A stretch of 64,000 bases of DNA. Origin: Sialis fuliginosa (lineage: Eukaryota > Arthropoda > Insecta > Megaloptera > Sialidae). The position numbers and the translations under genes were made by a program. Below are positions 40,502 through 53,168 of the stretch, one piece after another. The stretch covers positions 10,178,701 through 10,242,700 of the forward strand of contig OY540816.1 of NCBI GenBank assembly GCA_961205875.1, read 5' to 3'. Under the pieces are notes generated by a model. That model saw only the letters and a list, made by a program, of their open reading frames with translations. It was not told the origin of the DNA and ran no database searches. Numbering within the stretch: the stretch's first letter is position 1; every line of letters starts with the position of its first letter.

Positions 40502-41910
40502 ATGGATTATGAGATTTGTGGCTGTAAAGGATGTAGAACTTGTTTAATTTGTGAAAATAAATTAGGAATTCAAGAAAAATTATTTGAAACAATTAAGGCG
40601 GTAATAATTTTAAAATTTATTAAAATATTATATTTTTATTTATTCTTATACATTGTTTATCAATAGGCAGAAAATGCTTATGTCTACTGTCCATGGTGTA
40701 GAAAAGCATGGCCTGGTTGGGATATGAACCTATACAACGACCATCCAAATCATGTAGGGACTCCGATAGATTATGCTGGTGTTTTTATTCAGGTAAAAAT
40801 CTTAATGTACAGAAAATGATATACTGCATAAACCGCTTGTATTTTATTATTTACAGTTGAATTTTTTATCAGATGACTTAGAGCAAGAACTGATGAAAAA
40901 TATAGATGAAATTCCATGGGATCTATCTCAAAGCGGTCGTAGAAAACAAAATTATGGTCCTAAATGTAATTTTAAAAAACAAAAATTACGTTCTGGAGAG
41001 TTCAATGGATTTCCTCTATTCTCAAAGTGTATTCAAGATTCATTTAATGATGTATCTATCTTAGATGGATTTCAAACTATAGAGCAGTGCTCATTAGAGT
41101 ACGATTCAAAACGTGGAGCATCCATTGATCCTCATATTGATGATTGCTGGATTTGGGGAGAACGAATTGTTACAGTAAACTTATTATCAGATTCTGTTTT
41201 AACAATGAATTATTACAACGGAGATAAAAAGAAATATAATTTATATTGCACTAATAGATACCCACGTACTATTGATGATAGTGGTGTAGTAATAAAAGAA
41301 GGCAACATACCTGATTTTACGTTCAACAGCACAAGCATGACAGAATGTATAGTTAGAATACCGATGCCAAAGTAAGTCAATTGTTTTAAATTTTATATCC
41401 TACTAAATAGAAATAGGGTAATAATGCTCATGTTTTAAGTTTGGTTTTATTTTTCCAATATTTTTAAAATAAAAAAATTTAGTTACGAGCCCCAATGTGA
41501 CAAAAAAAAAAAAAACTTCTCCATTGTCTCGTCAAAATTTTGGTGAAAGATTATCGAAAATAAAAAAATAAAAATTAATCAATATTCAAAAAGTTAAATT
41601 CAAGACATATGTATTCAAAGCTAATTGAATATTATTATAATTATATTAATATAATATATTGCTAAATTACAAAAATAAAGCAAATATCAATCATGTTTTT
41701 TATTTCTTTAGACGCTCATTACTTGTTTTATATGGACAAGCAAGATATGACTGGGAGCATTGTGTACTAAGAGAAGATATACAAGAAAGGAGAGTGTGCA
41801 TCGCTTACAGAGAATTCACACCTCCATATTTACAAGATGACGTAGGTAATAAAATTATAGAAAAGTCAAAAATATTTTGGGACCATCATATAAATACCAA
41901 AAACTGTTAA
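40502..41910 (+). CDS. ALKBH4: ALKBH4, 2-oxoglutarate/Fe(II) dioxygenase
   Basis: Four exons, 40502-40600, 40667-40792, 40857-41371 and 41712-41910 (TAA), sum to 939 nt (312 aa). ALKBH4 is an AlkB-family dioxygenase; the mammalian protein demethylates actin Lys84me1 and supports actomyosin function. The N-terminal Cys cluster CGCKGCRTCLICE is an ALKBH4 signature. The catalytic parts are WDLSQSGRRKQNYGPK, QCSLEYDSKRG, the iron ligands HID in DPHIDDCW and His in YDWEHCV, RSLLVLYGQAR, and the 2-oxoglutarate-binding Arg in RRVCIAYRE. All key residues are present, so it is probably active. Exon 2 adds a second Cys-pair stretch (CPWCRKAWPGW). The start is the first ATG of the frame, 11 nt after an in-frame-independent TATTCAATAA context. 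Confidence 0.96.
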
Positions 41911-44226
41911 ATATAATTTTTAAATATAATTTTGACTATTTTGTTAATTGACCCCCTTTAGAAAATATAGCATATTTTGTTTTGACTTTTGGTAAATAAT
42001 AATATATCAAAGTATAATAAAATATAAATACTAAGTACAGTCATGACTGAGAGCTTAGTAGATTGCAGTAACATAAATAAGATCAGCAAGATTCTGCAAT
42101 GCAGAAAATAGGGGACAAAAGGTTGATTCCCCCGGATCAATTAAATCACATCCTGTAGTCATTAGGTTTAGTAAAAAAACAGATTTATAGAGAGAGGGAG
42201 AATTATGTCACTGATGGTTTGGGTTCTCTTATAAAATTAAAATAAGTTTATTTTATTATTAATAATGAGAAATGCATCACCACTCACTCACCCCCCAGAT
42301 TCAGTTCTAAGGTGCACTCAAAATACTGATTTTTATGTTGAAACAATGAAATAAATAATAAATAAAACGATAAATAAATTTAAATTATTGTATCAACTTT
42401 TATCAATTATTGCTGCTTTCTATGGATATTAATTCACAATATTTCCATAAAAATTAGATGCTAGTAGTGCAACAAACAAAATCTGTTAATGATATTTTAA
42501 TTGTTGCGAATTATTTCTATATGTTAGAGGTATGTAGTATGCTAATATATTTTATCCAACTGAAGCATGTGATTTTAAATTTTGTTTAATATGGAATAAC
42601 TTGACTTATAAATGAAATTTATCTAATAAAAAATGATATTACAAAAGCAATCTCACACAAAATATCTGCCAATTTTACTCGCTCGCATACGCACCGTTAT
42701 TTTTTTTCTAAAATTAAAAAAAAGTTTGTGTTGTAATATTTAGTTAAATATGTTGTATGTGTACTTAATTTTATTTAAAAAAATCTTCTGCAATGTTTTT
42801 GTTTTCTTTTGGGCTCTAATGGGTTAAATAAAAATGTACATGTGGGCAGATACCCCATATGACAGACAGAATAGTTCTATAGTGCATTTGTATTACAAAA
42901 AATACTTCAAATATGCAACGTTAAAACTGAAAAAAATTGGCAAAAATTCAAGGATGAAAAATGGACAAATTTCCCGTTATTTATTTCACTAGGTATCTTG
43001 ATACAAATATTTGAAAAGTGCAATGCCAAAATCATGCATTTTTTATTTACAACTATGCTCATTATTATATCATCACAATATGTATAACTGGAGCACATTT
43101 TTCTATTCTTTATTGTAGTACAATTATTATTTTCGTGTCTGGAGTTTAAAGAAAAATATAATATTGTTTTCATGAACACTAGGTTTTCATAATTTATGTA
43201 AAATTAAAATATATTTATTTAAAAATAATATAAGTATTAGGGTGTGCCAAAAAAATCAACTAATTTTTTTTCCAAAAAGTTCTTGAAATTTCGTGAGAGG
43301 ATACCAAAATAAAAATTCAGTAAAATTTTGAGCCCTTAATATTAATGTTTAGAGGTCGCGAACTGAATTTTTCGATTTTTCATTTAATTAACACGGAAAA
43401 AAAATTTCTAGAAAGTTTGGATTTTTATTTCTCTTGATTGAACCAACTCTATTGAACGAACAATCGATATTCTTACAGGAAATTGAACGCTGAATAAAAA
43501 AGGTCTCTTATCATTTTTTGATAAATTCAATCCTCCAAAAGTTATTCAAGGTTGAAGTTGAGCTTATTGCAAATTTGTGGATTATTTCACTTTTACGGTA
43601 AATTTATTATTGTTTAGAGGAAAATTGTTATTGATTTTTAAAAAATATCCAATTCCGACAAAATAGAATATCGAAATTGATAATTAGTTTAAAAAAATAA
43701 AAAAAGTAATGGGACTTTCAAGTACATGAATCGTTAAAAGTTGTGCCTAAATTATCTAATTAACTTTCGGAGGATTGAATTTTTCAAAAAATGATAAGAG
43801 ACCTTTTTTATTCAGCGTTCAATTTCCTGTAAGAATATTGATTGTTCGTTCGATGGAGTTCGTTCAATCGAGAGAAATAAAAATCCAAACTTTCTAGAAA
43901 TTTTTTTTCCGTGTTAATTAAATGAAAAATCGAAAAATTCAGTTCGCGACCTCTAAATATTGATATTAAGGGCTCAAATTTTGACTGAATTTTTATTTTG
44001 ATATCTTCTAACGAAATTTCAAGAACTTTTAAAAAAAAAAAATTTGTTGATTTTTTTGGCACACCCTAATAAGTATACATTATATGTGTATAATTAATTA
44101 GTATGATATTAAATATTGATTACTGAACAAGTTATTTGTAAATAAAATAAATAATAATTATTTGATAACTAAGCTATTTTTGTAACATATATTATTTACA
44201 ATAAATTTTATTTTTACTTAAAATAC
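41911..44226. other. ALKBH4-tetraspanin A convergent intergenic region
   Basis: The 2.3 kb between two convergent stop codons contains the 833-bp palindromic element (43237-44069). The rest (41911-43236) is AT-rich and I see no gene, RNA gene or recognisable transposon in it. Confidence 0.6.
43237..44069. mobile_element. 833-bp long-palindrome transposon (fold-back)
   Basis: Arms of about 310 bp, starting TTAGGGTGTGCCAAAAAAAT and ending with its complement, are nearly identical and separated by about 200 bp. The same 6-mer TAAGTA lies immediately outside each end and may be a target duplication. ORFs inside are by-products of the palindrome. The superfamily is unclear. Confidence 0.8.
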
Positions 44227-47200
44227 TTAAGCATCTGTAGAAGATGGTGTATATATGACAGGGGCTTTCACATCACCTCTTGTGAGTTCAGTGTACATTG
44301 TGTTATGATTGGCTAATGTATTCTGTAATTCTCTTCTTTGCATTTCTCGGTCAGTTTTAGCTTGGCGGATAGATTTACCCAACAGGAATGCAAATACCAT
44401 TCCCAATATCTATATATTAAAAAAAATGTGTTAAATTATTTCAAATAATTTTATCTACATAATTTTTACATTTAATTACTAATGTATGAATTAATACATA
44501 ATGAATATAATTCTTCAAAAGTTTTAATTTATATATTGTGTTCCCACATTAATCAGTGGCAGCAGAACTAATAGAGATGTAATATAACTGGAGCGATAAC
44601 TCTAATAAGTGAGCGTGCGCTGATAAAGATAGTTTCCAACGTATCACATTGCTCCTACTATTCTCTAACCTGAACAACTGAACATGTTTCAATTGTTTTG
44701 ATGATTACCACCATATCGTGCGAATTCAATGTTTTTAGTACAGAGCTTAGATTAGGAAAGACTATTGATACATAACCAATGCTAGGTAAGGTGACCAGAT
44801 TTTAGTTTTTGTAAACCCTGATCTGTAAATATATGCAAAGTACCCTTTTTGCTATTTTATTTTATTTTAAACATAATTATTTTAATTTAATCGTCACTTT
44901 TGCGGCCTGCTGTTATTTTATAACGACCTTTTTTTTAGTTGTCATCACTATTACAAAACCCGAAGACGTGACACCAAAACCCCGAGCCCAGAGAAACAGT
45001 ATATAAACCCTGAGACTCCGGGTGAAAACCTGAAACCTGGTTGCCCTAATGCTAGGCCATATATGAAACTGTTACCAAAATTATACGGCGGTCATCTTTT
45101 CTTAAATGTCACAATCATCATTTCCATACATATTATCCCAGAGGCGTCAGTTGAAAATTTATAATATGCAAATATGCTTTAAATTACAGTTGAATTTAGT
45201 ATGTATGAGAGATAATGTTAAAACAATATAAAACATTTATTATTAATTGTATAATTCAAAACAACTAATATTTATTTTAAAATCTGTGGAGCGATATGGT
45301 AATAACGCTAGGTAATATGTTATTTGTCCTTTATCTTTCGTTGTCTAAGGTACAGAGGGTCAGCTAATCAGAGCTCATTAGATAAAGAAGTGCGGTAACT
45401 GTGTATAAGTTATCTCAAGTGACACAATCAAAACATTATTGCTCCAGTTATATTACATTTCTATGGCAGAACCAGTTTGAGGGGGGGGTATTATAAATTG
45501 TAATTAGTTAAAAATGCATTACAATTTGTATTTTAATTATAAAATCTGAAGAAGAAAAATGTATGCACTTTCAGTAAAAACATTCTGCTATAGCTGCATG
45601 TAGTTTATTTAAATAAAATTTTACCTGTATCATAGCTATGCTTACAGCTCCTGAACTCAACATAAATGATCCTTGATATATAAGCTGCACTAGTTTTGTT
45701 GCACATCCCGTTGAATAATATGTCGAGCATTCTTCATTAAGTCTGATACCTTTACAACAACTATCTGGGGGTTTTCCAACATTTTCAATTTGTTTCCAAT
45801 CAGAAGGATCATGTACCCCACAGCATTCCATCTAAAACAAATATAAGTGCTTAAGCAAGAACAGCTCTAATTTGTCCATATTCCTTAGGAATTTTTTTAC
45901 TTTTTATGTAATTTTTTTTATTATAAATCAGGGGTGGCCAACCTACGGCCCGTGACGCTCTTTTGTGCGGCCCGCGGCCATATATGAACAAATTACGTTT
46001 TTATAATGTTTATTTTAAGTATCAAGTGTTTCGGAATGACTGAGGTTGGTTTTAACTTCTTGTTTTCTTTAAAATATTGTTCTATTTATGTAACTAACAA
46101 TTTAATTGATAAATATTTTTTTTAATAATGAAATTAGATTTTGAAGTATTTTTGTGAATAAATAAAACCATTATTTATTAGTATTTTGAATACTTGAAAC
46201 CATACCCGCCGGATCGAATGAGATCAATTACAACCTTTCATCTGTGACAGGGGGCAAAATATTGAAGGTCGGCTATATGTATAAAATCCTATAAAAATTA
46301 GCTTTACATTTTTATGCTAATTAATTTGAGAGTTTGGGTTGGGGGGGGGGGGGTAAATGTTATATTATAAAATGGATTATATAAGCTATTTATTATATAT
46401 AAACATATATTATATATATAGGCTTTTTATATATCAAAATGTGATATATTTTCGTTACATTCGTGTTTCCGAAGTTATTCCCTGATATTACCGGGGAAGA
46501 CGTATCTATTTAAAAAAAAATGATTAAAAAAAATTGAAAATTGGAAAATCCAATTTTTTTTACAAAATTTCGTATTAATGTGCGGCCCTTTAAATGTTAT
46601 CTTGATGAAATGACCCATATAGCTGTCAACGTTGAATCAGAAGTTTACTTTATCCATCAAGATATGGAATATGTGTACCAGGGATGCTTTCATGAGTATT
46701 CTAGATTTTTAGAAAGAGTTTAAGACACTCTAGTACGCAGGTCTTTGAAAAATCGAAAAAAACACGTGTATTTTAAATGGGAAAATCACCCCCTTCTGGT
46801 AATGGCCATTTTTTAAGATAGAGGGCTGAAACTTTTTCCACATTTTTTTAAAAATTATTTGGAGCTGATTTGAGGGGCGGCCCGGTCAAAATTCGTCCTA
46901 ACCCTATATAAGGACCACTCTAGTATACATATATCTAGAGAAATATTTTATATTTCAGGAAGGCCTCGTTTGTGTTTACATATTATATCTATATAAAACT
47001 TACCGTACTTTGTAGCGTATCAAATGCAATTCTTATGTCTGAGTGTTCATTATATTTATGAATCGATTCATTTAAATTTCTCTCTATTATTTCATGGACT
47101 CCGACTTTGTTAGTTGATGCTAAAATTGCAGCAGTTATCTCCAAAATGAACACGATGCCTAGCATCAAGATAAACTTAAAAAAAAAATTGTTACAATCTT

Positions 47201-50200
47201 CATTTTATTTTTGTTTTAACTTTATAAATACGTGATATACTTACAAACATTATCATACATGTGCTTTCCTTTAGTGCCCCAGCAAATCCAAAAATAGATA
47301 TGATAAGGATAATGAATCCAATGATTATTAGAAAAGAGGCTGGAGAAAAGTAGTAATCTTCCAGAAAATCTTCAAAACTACTGTACACTGCATATATTGT
47401 GGAACCGATGGATATCAGTAATAAAGCAACTAACTGTGTATAGAAAAATATTAATTGATTATAATTTGATCAATATAATACTAATATAGCAGATTATAAT
47501 ATATGGTCAAAACTAAATTGAGGTCTTCAGATTAAATGTCAATTTTTGATTACTGAAATTGGAAGCAATATATTTTTATTATTTTTTACAGGTACCTATT
47601 AATTAATAACCACTAAAGAACAATTTAGACAGTGGTGCCTTTAAACATAGTAGCATTAGGCGCTATTAGGGCCTAGTTACAAATGAAATTAAAACCGCCT
47701 AGAAAAAAATAAAATCGACTTGAAAATTATATCTAATGCCGTGTTTAGACCGAAAAATAAAACGGCTACATCGTCTCTTTTTGGCAATACATTTTTAAAT
47801 ACGAAGAGTTTTAAAAAACCGTCTTACTGTTTTTTTTTGTCTAAACAACATAATAATTAAATTTAACAGTTTTTGAAGTCGGTTTTCTTTTTTTTCTTAA
47901 AAAGTTATTTATTTTTCTGGGAGAATTATCTTTCAAAAAAAAAATTTCACCGAGTAGGTGCATAAAAAATATATGCAGAAAAATTGAAAACATAGGAAAC
48001 AGGAAAGAGAGAAAAATTGTGTTAAAATGACCTGTATTTATAAATACGTCCAAAATTAACTATTCGAAAAAAGTTTGAGGTCACCCCACTTGACTCAAAT
48101 CTCCCTCCCCCCTTTATCTCGGGACGATAGATAATACCTATTTAATATTAGAATTCACTCTTTGTAAAATTTAAACTTCCGTTTTTAAGGTTCCAAAGAA
48201 ACCCTATTTGTAAACCCTAATTGTATTTTTCAGTCAAAGTAACTACATAAGCTAGAAACTTGAAATTTTTACCTAGAGAAAGATGATGAAAAGTTTTGAA
48301 AATAAAATTCAGGGAGCGTTAAAGAACTAAAGCTAGGCAAAAAAATGGAGTTGACCTTCAAATGACTTTTGATTGGAGCGAGACCGGCTCGATAGTCTGG
48401 ATCAACCCTATGTCTGTAAATTATTGCAATATGAATTGGTATTGGCTACAGTTTTCTCCGTGTAGACGTGTTTTTATAAAATAATATTTTTTTAAATGTT
48501 GAAAATATGTATGCAAGTGAAATAAAAATAATAATTAATACTTTTATTACTGATAACTCATTGATAAATTGAAAGAAGTCAATAAATTGAAGAACATAAA
48601 TATTAATGTTTAATAAATAACTTTGCCATTGTTTGATAACAAGCATTATCGAATGACGTAGTTATTTAACCAATATTCCGCAATATGGAGATAAACTAAG
48701 TTTTTTTAGTATATGTATACGTTGATTATTCGAAATATATATACATAGGTATTATATATAATATGTTAATTATAAAATTTGTTATTTCTTTCGTGGTTTT
48801 TTGCAACATATCTATCTACATAAATTACATTATGTTCATAAGGATCGTATATACACTTTAACTTCTTTTATTTACTAGTACACCTCCATTATGAAAGAAA
48901 ACGCAACTATAAATTAAAGCCTTGGCACTTTATATAAACGGTGTCCGTCAGCGCTTCGACCTTGCAAATCTATTATATGTGATTCAATAAAAAACGCTAA
49001 AATGCCACTTGTATTTAATTACATATAATAGATTTGCAAAGTCGAAGCGCAGACGGACACTGTTTCTGTAAAGTGCTAAGGCTTAAAGAGTTTTCAAAGT
49101 TCTTATATATCTCGAATTTTATTAAACATCGATAAAAGTTACAGTGTGCAGTTAAATTTAAAAAAATATATTTGTGTGTAAACAGAGTGGCTCTAATATC
49201 CTACAACTATCTATTCTACAAAAATTGTTTCTATATATAAATAAAATACCAATGATCTCTAAAATGGAAAATGGAAAGTTAATCAGTTTTTCAGAGTAAC
49301 TAAATTGTTCACTTTTAATGTACTTACTGTGTGCACTCTGACTAATATTTAAAAAAAAATGTTAGTTTTTATAATGAAATTTAGCTAAAATAAATGCATT
49401 TTGTAATTATATAGGTACTAATATAGGTGGATATGTAGTCGTTTCAATAACTGCAGGTAAGTATAAATTTTAATAAACTTGATTAAATTCTTGAAAATTC
49501 CCATATATACTGTACCCAATACTCATACCTCAATAAGCCCAAGATTGTAATTAAATCATTCTTAAAATCGATATCAAAGGAACTGTAATAATTACGAACG
49601 CTAAATCTCGAAGAAAGAAAATATTTGTTGACCCCATTCAAAAAAAACTTTTTTACTTCCTTGAAATTTTTTAAAATTTATAAAAAAATAAAATTATTGG
49701 AGCCTCTCTCTTCCCACCCCTTAGTTCAGGGCCCTAGACAGTTGCCTAATTAACATATTGTTTCCTTGATAATATTCTGATAAAGAAAATATTGTATACT
49801 CTGATGATTAAAAAACTGATAAACAAACGATATCGTGATTATCTTGAAAATACCAACTTTTTATCAAACAAAAAATAAATTGAAATTTACAAGATATAGA
49901 CCAGGAGCTGGAAGGAAGTGAGTGTACATAATATGACAACCGGCAACTATGTTCAGATTCGTATACCTGAGACCTCAAAGAACTTAAAAAGTCAAGGTGC
50001 CAGTCGATACTTGAGTGCAATTTTTTTAAAGCGCGAAAAGGCCCTACAAAAGGAAAAAAATGTTTTTTTAAATCAAAACTTTTTTTGTATTATCATTAGG
50101 CCTTTCCGCTTAATAAAAGTCCTTACACTCATAACTGTAACTCTACTCATTTATTTGTTATAATTTTTTTAAAGTTTATAAATCCTTGAATTTGGAAGTT

Positions 50201-50428
50201 TTCAATCATGAAAATGTACACTTTAAAACTAATATTATCATATTTAAAAAAAAAATTATAATCTTCAAACGAATGTTAACAATATGGTATACTTCAATTT
50301 TAAGATTATTACCGGTACCTTTATTTTAATATGACATATTTAATACTTACAATGAATAAGAAGTTCGTTGCACATAATAAATACTTTATGCATTTAATTC
50401 CTATAGATTTCTCCATTTGCGCCATCAT
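44227..50428 (-). CDS. Tetraspanin A
   Basis: Five minus-strand exons, 50351-50428, 47245-47433, 47004-47174, 45625-45831 and 44227-44409, sum to 828 nt (275 aa). It is a four-pass membrane protein that organises membrane microdomains. TM1 is in exons 1-2 (YLLCATNFLFILVALLLISI), TM2 follows EDYYFSPASF, TM3 is in exon 3 (ILMLGIVFILEITAAIL) and TM4 spans exons 4-5. The large loop has CCG (ECCGVHDPSDW), SCC and a final GC, giving the six-Cys pattern. The cytosolic C-terminus of about 45 residues is longer than that of tetraspanin B. Two ATGs are adjacent at the start. Similarity to the CD9/CD63/Tsp42E-type insect proteins is clear but I cannot name the orthologue. Introns contain nested MITEs and the 2.9-kb intron 1 a palindrome. 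Confidence 0.9.
44571..45464. mobile_element. Inverted-repeat element carrying a nested hAT-like MITE
   Basis: The left end (GATGTAATATAACTGGAGCG) and the right end (complement of the same, near 45441-45464) form inverted repeats of about 30 bp. The hAT-like copy 3 (44787-45048) lies inside, so this element is older. It is within tetraspanin A intron 4. Confidence 0.55.
44787..45048 (+). mobile_element. hAT-like MITE, copy 3, with 8-bp target duplication
   Basis: The 262-bp element has ends TAAGGTGACCAG and CTGGTTGCCCTA. The exact 8-mer ATGCTAGG lies on both sides (44779-44786 and 45049-45056), the duplication size of hAT transposons. The interior matches copies 1 and 2. Confidence 0.85.
45934..45984 (+). 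mobile_element. hAT-type terminus remnant
   Basis: CAGGGGTGGCCAACCTACGG followed by CCCGTGACG and GCGGCCCGCGGCC resembles the left terminus of hAT elements (CAGGGGTNGNCAACC). A matching right end is not clear; the element may be broken. It is in tetraspanin A intron 3. Confidence 0.4.
48915..49086. repeat. Fold-back MITE, about 172 bp, in tetraspanin A intron 1
   Basis: Arms of about 70 bp are inverted copies, e.g. GTGTCCGTCAGCGCTTCGAC against GTCGAAGCGCAGACGGACAC, and GCAAATCTATTATATGT against its complement. The loop is about 30 bp. Confidence 0.8.
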
Positions 50429-53168
50429 TTTAATAATTAATTTGTTAACCAGGTGCTCTAATTTTACCTGAAACTCACTCACTGGTGAAATAGACAAAAG
50501 TTATTATTTTAATTGTGTAAAATATCTTTATCACCTGCGTTAATATGTGATATGATAATGTTATCAGTTATCAGTAATGTAAGCTTATTGTCAATACCTG
50601 CATGCTTAGGGTATTGTAAAATGTATGTTTCATTAGAAAAAAATTAATTATATTGTTTTATATTAGCTTTTTTCACAAGAAATACAGGCGAATTTAACAT
50701 AGCCGTATTTACACATTATGAAGCCCGAGGCGCTAATCAAAATTGAAACCCGGTTGAAAAAATTAATTAATAAACAATTATTAGTCGATAATGTTGTGAA
50801 AGTTTTTTTTTTTACTCTTCAGTACCCCAAAAATTAAAATTATAACCATCTCTTTATGGCCCTTCTCTTTACTTTAGGAATCCTAAATAATTATGTTTTT
50901 CTAAATGACCTACTATAGAACACGCCACTCTCCCGCTCTCCCTAATGAGGCCCTTGTCCTCGCGAAGCTCCCAGCTAGCCCCTCGAGCGCCTATATTCGT
51001 AAATACGGCTCTGCTTTTAGACAAGAGAAAAGTAGAAGTTATTATTTTACTAACAATAAGCAGGTTCTACCTGCCAAGTAGTTATTAATAATGGCAACTG
51101 AATTTATTTGACATAAAAGAGGGGGGGGGGGGGGTCAAGCAAATTAAAATTTCCCCCAAACTTTAACTCCCGACTCTATTTTTTGGTCGAACGATTTTTT
51201 TAAGTTTTTAAATCGAGCGATATTAGACTTATTTTAATAGTAAGTTATTTTTCGAAATGTCTTTTATTAAGAATGATATATGGCTTCCCTGTGTTTTTTA
51301 TTGGAATTTTATTTAAAATCAGTTTCAAATCTAAATATTTAATTTTGGTCGAATGCGATACCAAAACATAAAGTTTGTTTTCCTTTTTAAATAGTCGATT
51401 TTAAAACTGCCGCCAAATATTTTGGTTTCAACCAAAATACTTCCGGTATGCTAATTTTATTTTCATTTTTATGTAGTTCCCAAATATCCAAACGTTTTTT
51501 GATTTGGTCAAAAAAGTTAAATAATACACGTGTTTTAAGATATCTTATTTCCTAAAAAACGCTATACTCTTTTCTCCATTCTCCAAATCACCCCAAATTT
51601 TGAGAAAAAGTTATTTTTTACGCTCAAAACGATTAAATCTTCACCTTATGCATAATTTTTTATACCCTGTTGCAGTTTCCGAAAATAGCAGCCGAATACA
51701 TATTCAATAATAAATATTTAAAGTAATAGTACACAGTTTACTCACATTGGCGCTGATCAAATCATATAATACATGAGATTTGCACATCTGCAAATGCCGG
51801 GGATCTAATCACAGTGGCGTCGCTAAGGGGGGTGGGGAGAGGGGCGGTCCGCTGGTGTTCTTTTTTTGGTAATTGAAAGTTTGTAAGGGGTGTGATAACC
51901 ATCCAATTTATTTAAAATAATAGATAGTTTCTTTGTCGTTAAAAAATCACAGGGATGACACCTGCCTAATGTGAAAAAATAAAACCTATTGACTTTTTTG
52001 GCGGGGTGGGGTGGGGTGACACTCTCGATTTCCGCATACAGATTTTTGTTATGATAGTCGATAAAACAAGTTTTTAGTTTTGCATTTGCACGTTAGATGT
52101 CATTACGCCAAAGAAGTATAACTTCTAATACACGTAAATAAATAGATACACACTTTTTAAAAGTAATGGCAGCTCATATATTATATTTTATTTGGTAACC
52201 TTAATTATAAATGTCCCCCCACCCCTCAAAATATCTGGTTACGCCATTGTCTGTGCGAATTTTTAAAAGGAAAAATTATATAGGTCGAATGAATATAAAT
52301 CTAATATATGTTTTATAAAAGAAAATATAAAATTTATTTGTCAATAATAAGGCGTGAGTGAAAATTATCGTAATATATTTATAACCGTGAGCGTACAAGC
52401 ATGATTTAAAGTATTTCTTCGTGTGCCCGTGTGCGGGCATGAACGTGAACAAAAAAATCATGCGCGCCCAACTCTAGTTCATTACGCCTTCCCTGCATCG
52501 CCACTGGAAACCACCACCCTCCACCAACACCCTAAAAAAATCCATGCTCTCTGGAAATAAATTAAAAATTAAAAATATACAATCAGATATAATGTTGGAG
52601 TCTAGAGGATTACAGTATGTAGATGTAGTGGCAGGATCCCAAATCCCTTAATTAGTAAAGCATATCGGGAAATTTCTCGGTATCTGGATTCTGCGATACC
52701 TCGTGACCTCGCCTGCCCAGTCAGACTTTGATTAGGTTAAAAATGTTTTTAGGTACTTCGCTGAATTAAATAATTTCCTTATAATTTTTGATGTGACAAA
52801 CAATTTTGGTTTTGTTTAAAATAAACTAATAATATACATTTATTACCATGTATCATTATGGGATGTCTGTTATTTTCCTATCTTTATCTATCGTGTTTGT
52901 TTGTCATCTATTATTTTTATTATCACGCAAGCGCATTATCGTTTAGCACTAAATGACAAGATCAGAGTATGACGACTTGGAAGACGTAGTCGAAGTTTGA
53001 CTCACGCGTTAAAAATCTAATTAGAATCTCGTGTTAAACGTGGTAAGTACATTAATTCAGCTATAACGGAATACATTTTATTTCGATCCTATTAATAACG
53101 ATCGTGTACACTATCGTTTCGTAAACCTTTGTTTTTGTTGCAGGAAAACATTTGTGAAAGACGGCAAA
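50429..53168. other. Divergent intergenic region between the two tetraspanins
   Basis: The 2.7 kb between the two head-to-head tetraspanin start codons should hold both promoters. It also contains a G homopolymer (51120-51135), a possible hAT-like element (51821-52506) and otherwise AT-rich sequence. I see no gene in it. Confidence 0.6.
51821..52506. mobile_element. Possible hAT-like MITE with short inverted ends
   Basis: The left end CAGTGGCGTCGC mirrors the right end GCATCGCCACTG. No clear target duplication is visible. A second GTTACGCCATTG-type end at 52240 suggests either nesting or a composite. G-rich and C-rich stretches sit near both ends. Confidence 0.4.

Noticed and set aside
43808..44062. 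Minus-strand 84-codon ORF
   Set aside because: It lies in one arm of a palindromic transposon and has no family resemblance.
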